Below are positions 6,920 through 8,584 of a DNA stretch of 8,584 nt, in pieces. Under the pieces are notes generated by a model. The model ran no database searches, was not told where the DNA came from, and saw only the letters and a program-made list of their open reading frames with translations. This stretch comes from an uncultured Kiloniellales bacterium (lineage in GTDB: Bacteria > Pseudomonadota > Alphaproteobacteria > Kiloniellales > JAKSDN01): assembly GCA_947259625.1 (NCBI GenBank), contig CAMYMY010000213.1:1-8584 (forward strand), in the 5' to 3' direction. Within the stretch, counting starts at the first letter, position 1. Each line of letters starts with the position of its first letter. A program made the translations under genes and the position numbers.

Positions 6920-7711
6920 ATGCGGAACGGCACGGTCATCGAGGTCACCGGCCTGCGAACCCAGTTCGGACCCCAGGTCATCCACGAGGACCTGGACTTC
7001 AGCGTCGCGCGCGGCGAGGTCATGGGCGTGGTCGGCGGCTCGGGCACCGGCAAGTCTGTCTTGCTGCGCAGCGTGATCGGCCTGATCCGCCCCGCCGCCG
7101 GCCGGATCGTCGTGCTCGGTCACGACATGACCGCCTTGCCGGCCGACGCGGTGCGGGCCCTGCAGCGGCGCTGGGGCGTGCTGTTCCAGGACGGCGCGCT
7201 GTTCTCGTCGCTCACCGTGGCGCAGAACATCGAGGCGCCGATGAAGGAGCACACCCGGATGTCGCGCCGCCTGCGCCGCGACATGATCGACGTCAAGATC
7301 AGCCTGGCCGGGCTGCCGCCCGAGGCGGCCAACAAATACCCCTCGGAGCTGTCCGGCGGCATGCGCAAGCGCGCCGGGCTGGCGCGCGCGCTGGCGCTCG
7401 ACCCGGAGATCCTGTTTCTCGACGAGCCGACCGCCGGGCTGGATCCGATCGGCGCGGCCAGGTTCGACCAGCTGGTGCGCGGCCTGCAGCGCGCGCTCGG
7501 CCTCTCGGTGCTCGTCGTGACCCACGACCTGGACAGCCTCCACGCCGTCTGCGACCGGGTTTCCGTGTTGATCAACAAACGTGTTAAGGTCGGCACGATC
7601 GAAAGCCTGATGCGCGAGCCGGACCCCTGGATCCAGGAGTACTTCCGCGGCCCGCGCGGCCGGGCGGCCCAGGCGGCGGCCGGTCACGGAGCGGGGACGG
7701 GAAACGGGTAG
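6920..7711 (+). CDS. mlaF: MlaF-type ABC transporter ATPase for phospholipid transport
   Basis: This is the ATPase subunit that drives the MlaE-MlaD lipid transporter at the inner face of the inner membrane. The 263-residue protein has Walker A GGSGTGKS at 39-46 (K45), a Q-loop in the MlaF-characteristic VLFQDGALFSSLTV segment, signature LSGGM at 144-148, Walker B ending D168-E169 in FLDEPTAGLDP, and switch H202. The methionine after LSGG and the FSSLTV segment are typical of MlaF rather than other ATPases. It ends in a low-complexity Ala/Gly-rich tail (about 244-263). The start is 6 nt after the mlaE stop with only a weak ribosome site, pointing to coupled translation. The gene looks intact although its partner permease is interrupted, so either the mlaE lesion is recent or it is not real. 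Confidence 0.93.
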   Translation: MRNGTVIEVTGLRTQFGPQVIHEDLDFSVARGEVMGVVGGSGTGKSVLLRSVIGLIRPAAGRIVVLGHDMTALPADAVRALQRRWGVLFQDGALFSSLTVAQNIEAPMKEHTRMSRRLRRDMIDVKISLAGLPPEAANKYPSELSGGMRKRAGLARALALDPEILFLDEPTAGLDPIGAARFDQLVRGLQRALGLSVLVVTHDLDSLHAVCDRVSVLINKRVKVGTIESLMREPDPWIQEYFRGPRGRAAQAAAGHGAGTGNG

Positions 7712-7714
7712 AGC

Positions 7715-8584
7715 ATGGAAACGCGCGCCAACTATCTGCTGGTCGGCGGCTTCGTCCTCGCCCTGATCGCGGGCTTCATGACCTTCGTGGTGTGGTTCGC
7801 CAAGTTCCAGTTCGACACGGAGTTCCACCGCTACCAGATCGTGTTCGACGGCTCGGTGACCGGTTTGAACCCCGGCAGCCCGGTGCGCTACAGCGGCGTC
7901 AGGGTCGGCGAGGTGATCGAGGTCCGCCTGGACCGGGACAACCCGCAGATGGTGCGCACGACGATCGAGGTCGAGGCAGGCACGCCGATCCGCGAGGATA
8001 CCGTGGCGAGCCTGGAGCTTCAGGGCCTGACCGGCGGGCTCTACGTGCTGCTCTCGGGCGGCTCGGCGGATGCGTCGCCGCTCGAGCCCCGGCCCGGCGA
8101 CAAGTTCGCGGTCATCGCCTCACGCACCTCCTCGCTGGAGCAGGTCCTGGCCGGCGCCCCCGACCTCCTCGAGGGCGCGAACCTGCTGCTGGCCCGCGCC
8201 AATCGCCTGCTCGACGACGAGAACACCGCCCACATCGGCCGGACCATCGCGAACATCGACCGCCTCACCGGGACGCTGGCCGACCAGAGCACGCAGATCG
8301 ACACGCTGTTCGCCGACGCCGCCAAAACCATGACGAACCTGCGCGAGGCCTCGGCCTCGGTGGCCGAGCTGGCCGGCGCGCTGAAGGGCGAAAGCACGCG
8401 ACTGGTCAGCCAGGCGAGCGACACCCTGGCCGCGGCCGAAGATCTTGCGGGCACGCTCGGCCGCTCCGCCGACAGCATGAAAACGGACGTCAACGCCCTG
8501 GTCCAGGACCTGCGCGGCACGGCGACGGCAACCACCGGCATGGCCAGGGAAATCGAGGCCCTGGTCGCCGAGAACCGGGAGCCG
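7715..8584 (+). CDS. mlaD: MlaD/MCE-family lipid-binding protein, 3' partial
   Basis: This is an inner-membrane-anchored periplasmic protein of the MCE family; MlaD-type subunits form a ring through which lipids pass between the MlaFE complex and the periplasm. The ATG at 7715 lies three bases after the mlaF stop, and the frame stays open for 290 codons to the window edge. Residues about 8-29 form a single membrane anchor. The MCE domain spans about 39-115, with VTGLNPGSPVRYSGVRVGEV at 48-67 and the hydrophobic pore-loop segment LQGLTGGLYVLL at 102-113. From about 138 onward the protein is predicted by eye to be helical, with leucines and alanines in heptad-like spacing. This tail is much longer than in E. 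coli MlaD (about 180 residues in all) and resembles the long MCE proteins common in alphaproteobacteria. A lipoprotein component often follows such genes. Confidence 0.92.
   Translation, partial: METRANYLLVGGFVLALIAGFMTFVVWFAKFQFDTEFHRYQIVFDGSVTGLNPGSPVRYSGVRVGEVIEVRLDRDNPQMVRTTIEVEAGTPIREDTVASLELQGLTGGLYVLLSGGSADASPLEPRPGDKFAVIASRTSSLEQVLAGAPDLLEGANLLLARANRLLDDENTAHIGRTIANIDRLTGTLADQSTQIDTLFADAAKTMTNLREASASVAELAGALKGESTRLVSQASDTLAAAEDLAGTLGRSADSMKTDVNALVQDLRGTATATTGMAREIEALVAENREP

Noticed and set aside
6458..7828. Open frame of 456 codons on the minus strand opposite mlaE-mlaF-mlaD
   Set aside because: It is antisense to genes with clear motifs, and its His/Asp/Gln-rich translation is typical of a codon-bias shadow.
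8041..8541. Open frame of 166 codons on the minus strand opposite mlaD
   Set aside because: The plus strand carries an uninterrupted MCE-family protein with anchor and pore-loop motifs; the opposite frame has only Ser/Ala/Arg-rich shadow sequence.

Overview
The window reads as a compact, high-GC, all-plus-strand stretch of a proteobacterial chromosome, most likely alphaproteobacterial and Rhodospirillales-like. That placement is inferred from the GC-rich codon use, the Tat-exported substrate-binding protein with its charged SRREFMGR leader, and the STAS-MlaE fusion. It rests on family style, not on a phylogenetic marker. I see no tRNA, rRNA, CRISPR array, insertion sequence or phage gene.

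Region 1 (1-5043) is a peptide/opine/nickel-type (family 5) ABC importer in canonical order: a Tat-exported periplasmic solute-binding protein whose 5' end lies outside the window, two inner-membrane permeases (DppB-like and DppC-like), and one protein carrying both ATPase domains (a DppD-DppF-type fusion). The genes are 27 and 12 nt apart, then overlap by 11 nt, so they form one operon. A perfect 6-bp stem-loop spans the stop codon of the binding-protein gene and could set stoichiometry. The transported substrate cannot be read from the sequence.

Region 2 (5044-5193) is the only sizeable gap, 150 nt. It holds a GC-rich hairpin over the preceding stop codon, a 14-bp palindrome, a plausible sigma70-type promoter and a strong Shine-Dalgarno site that fixes the next start.

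Region 3 (5194-8584) begins with a complete nicotinamidase (pncA). It runs by a 1-nt stop/start overlap into an Mla-type phospholipid transport operon: a STAS-MlaE permease, the MlaF ATPase, and an MlaD/MCE protein that runs off the window end with a long helical tail. In other bacteria this machinery moves lipids between inner and outer membranes.

The most notable observation is that mlaE is broken. Two reading frames, both clearly MlaE, meet at 6513-6517, and the missing piece corresponds to about 18 residues plus one base (55 nt) of the most conserved cytoplasmic loop. This is either a real inactivating deletion or an assembly error. Otherwise the genes belong to well-known families, and I find no convincing undescribed system.
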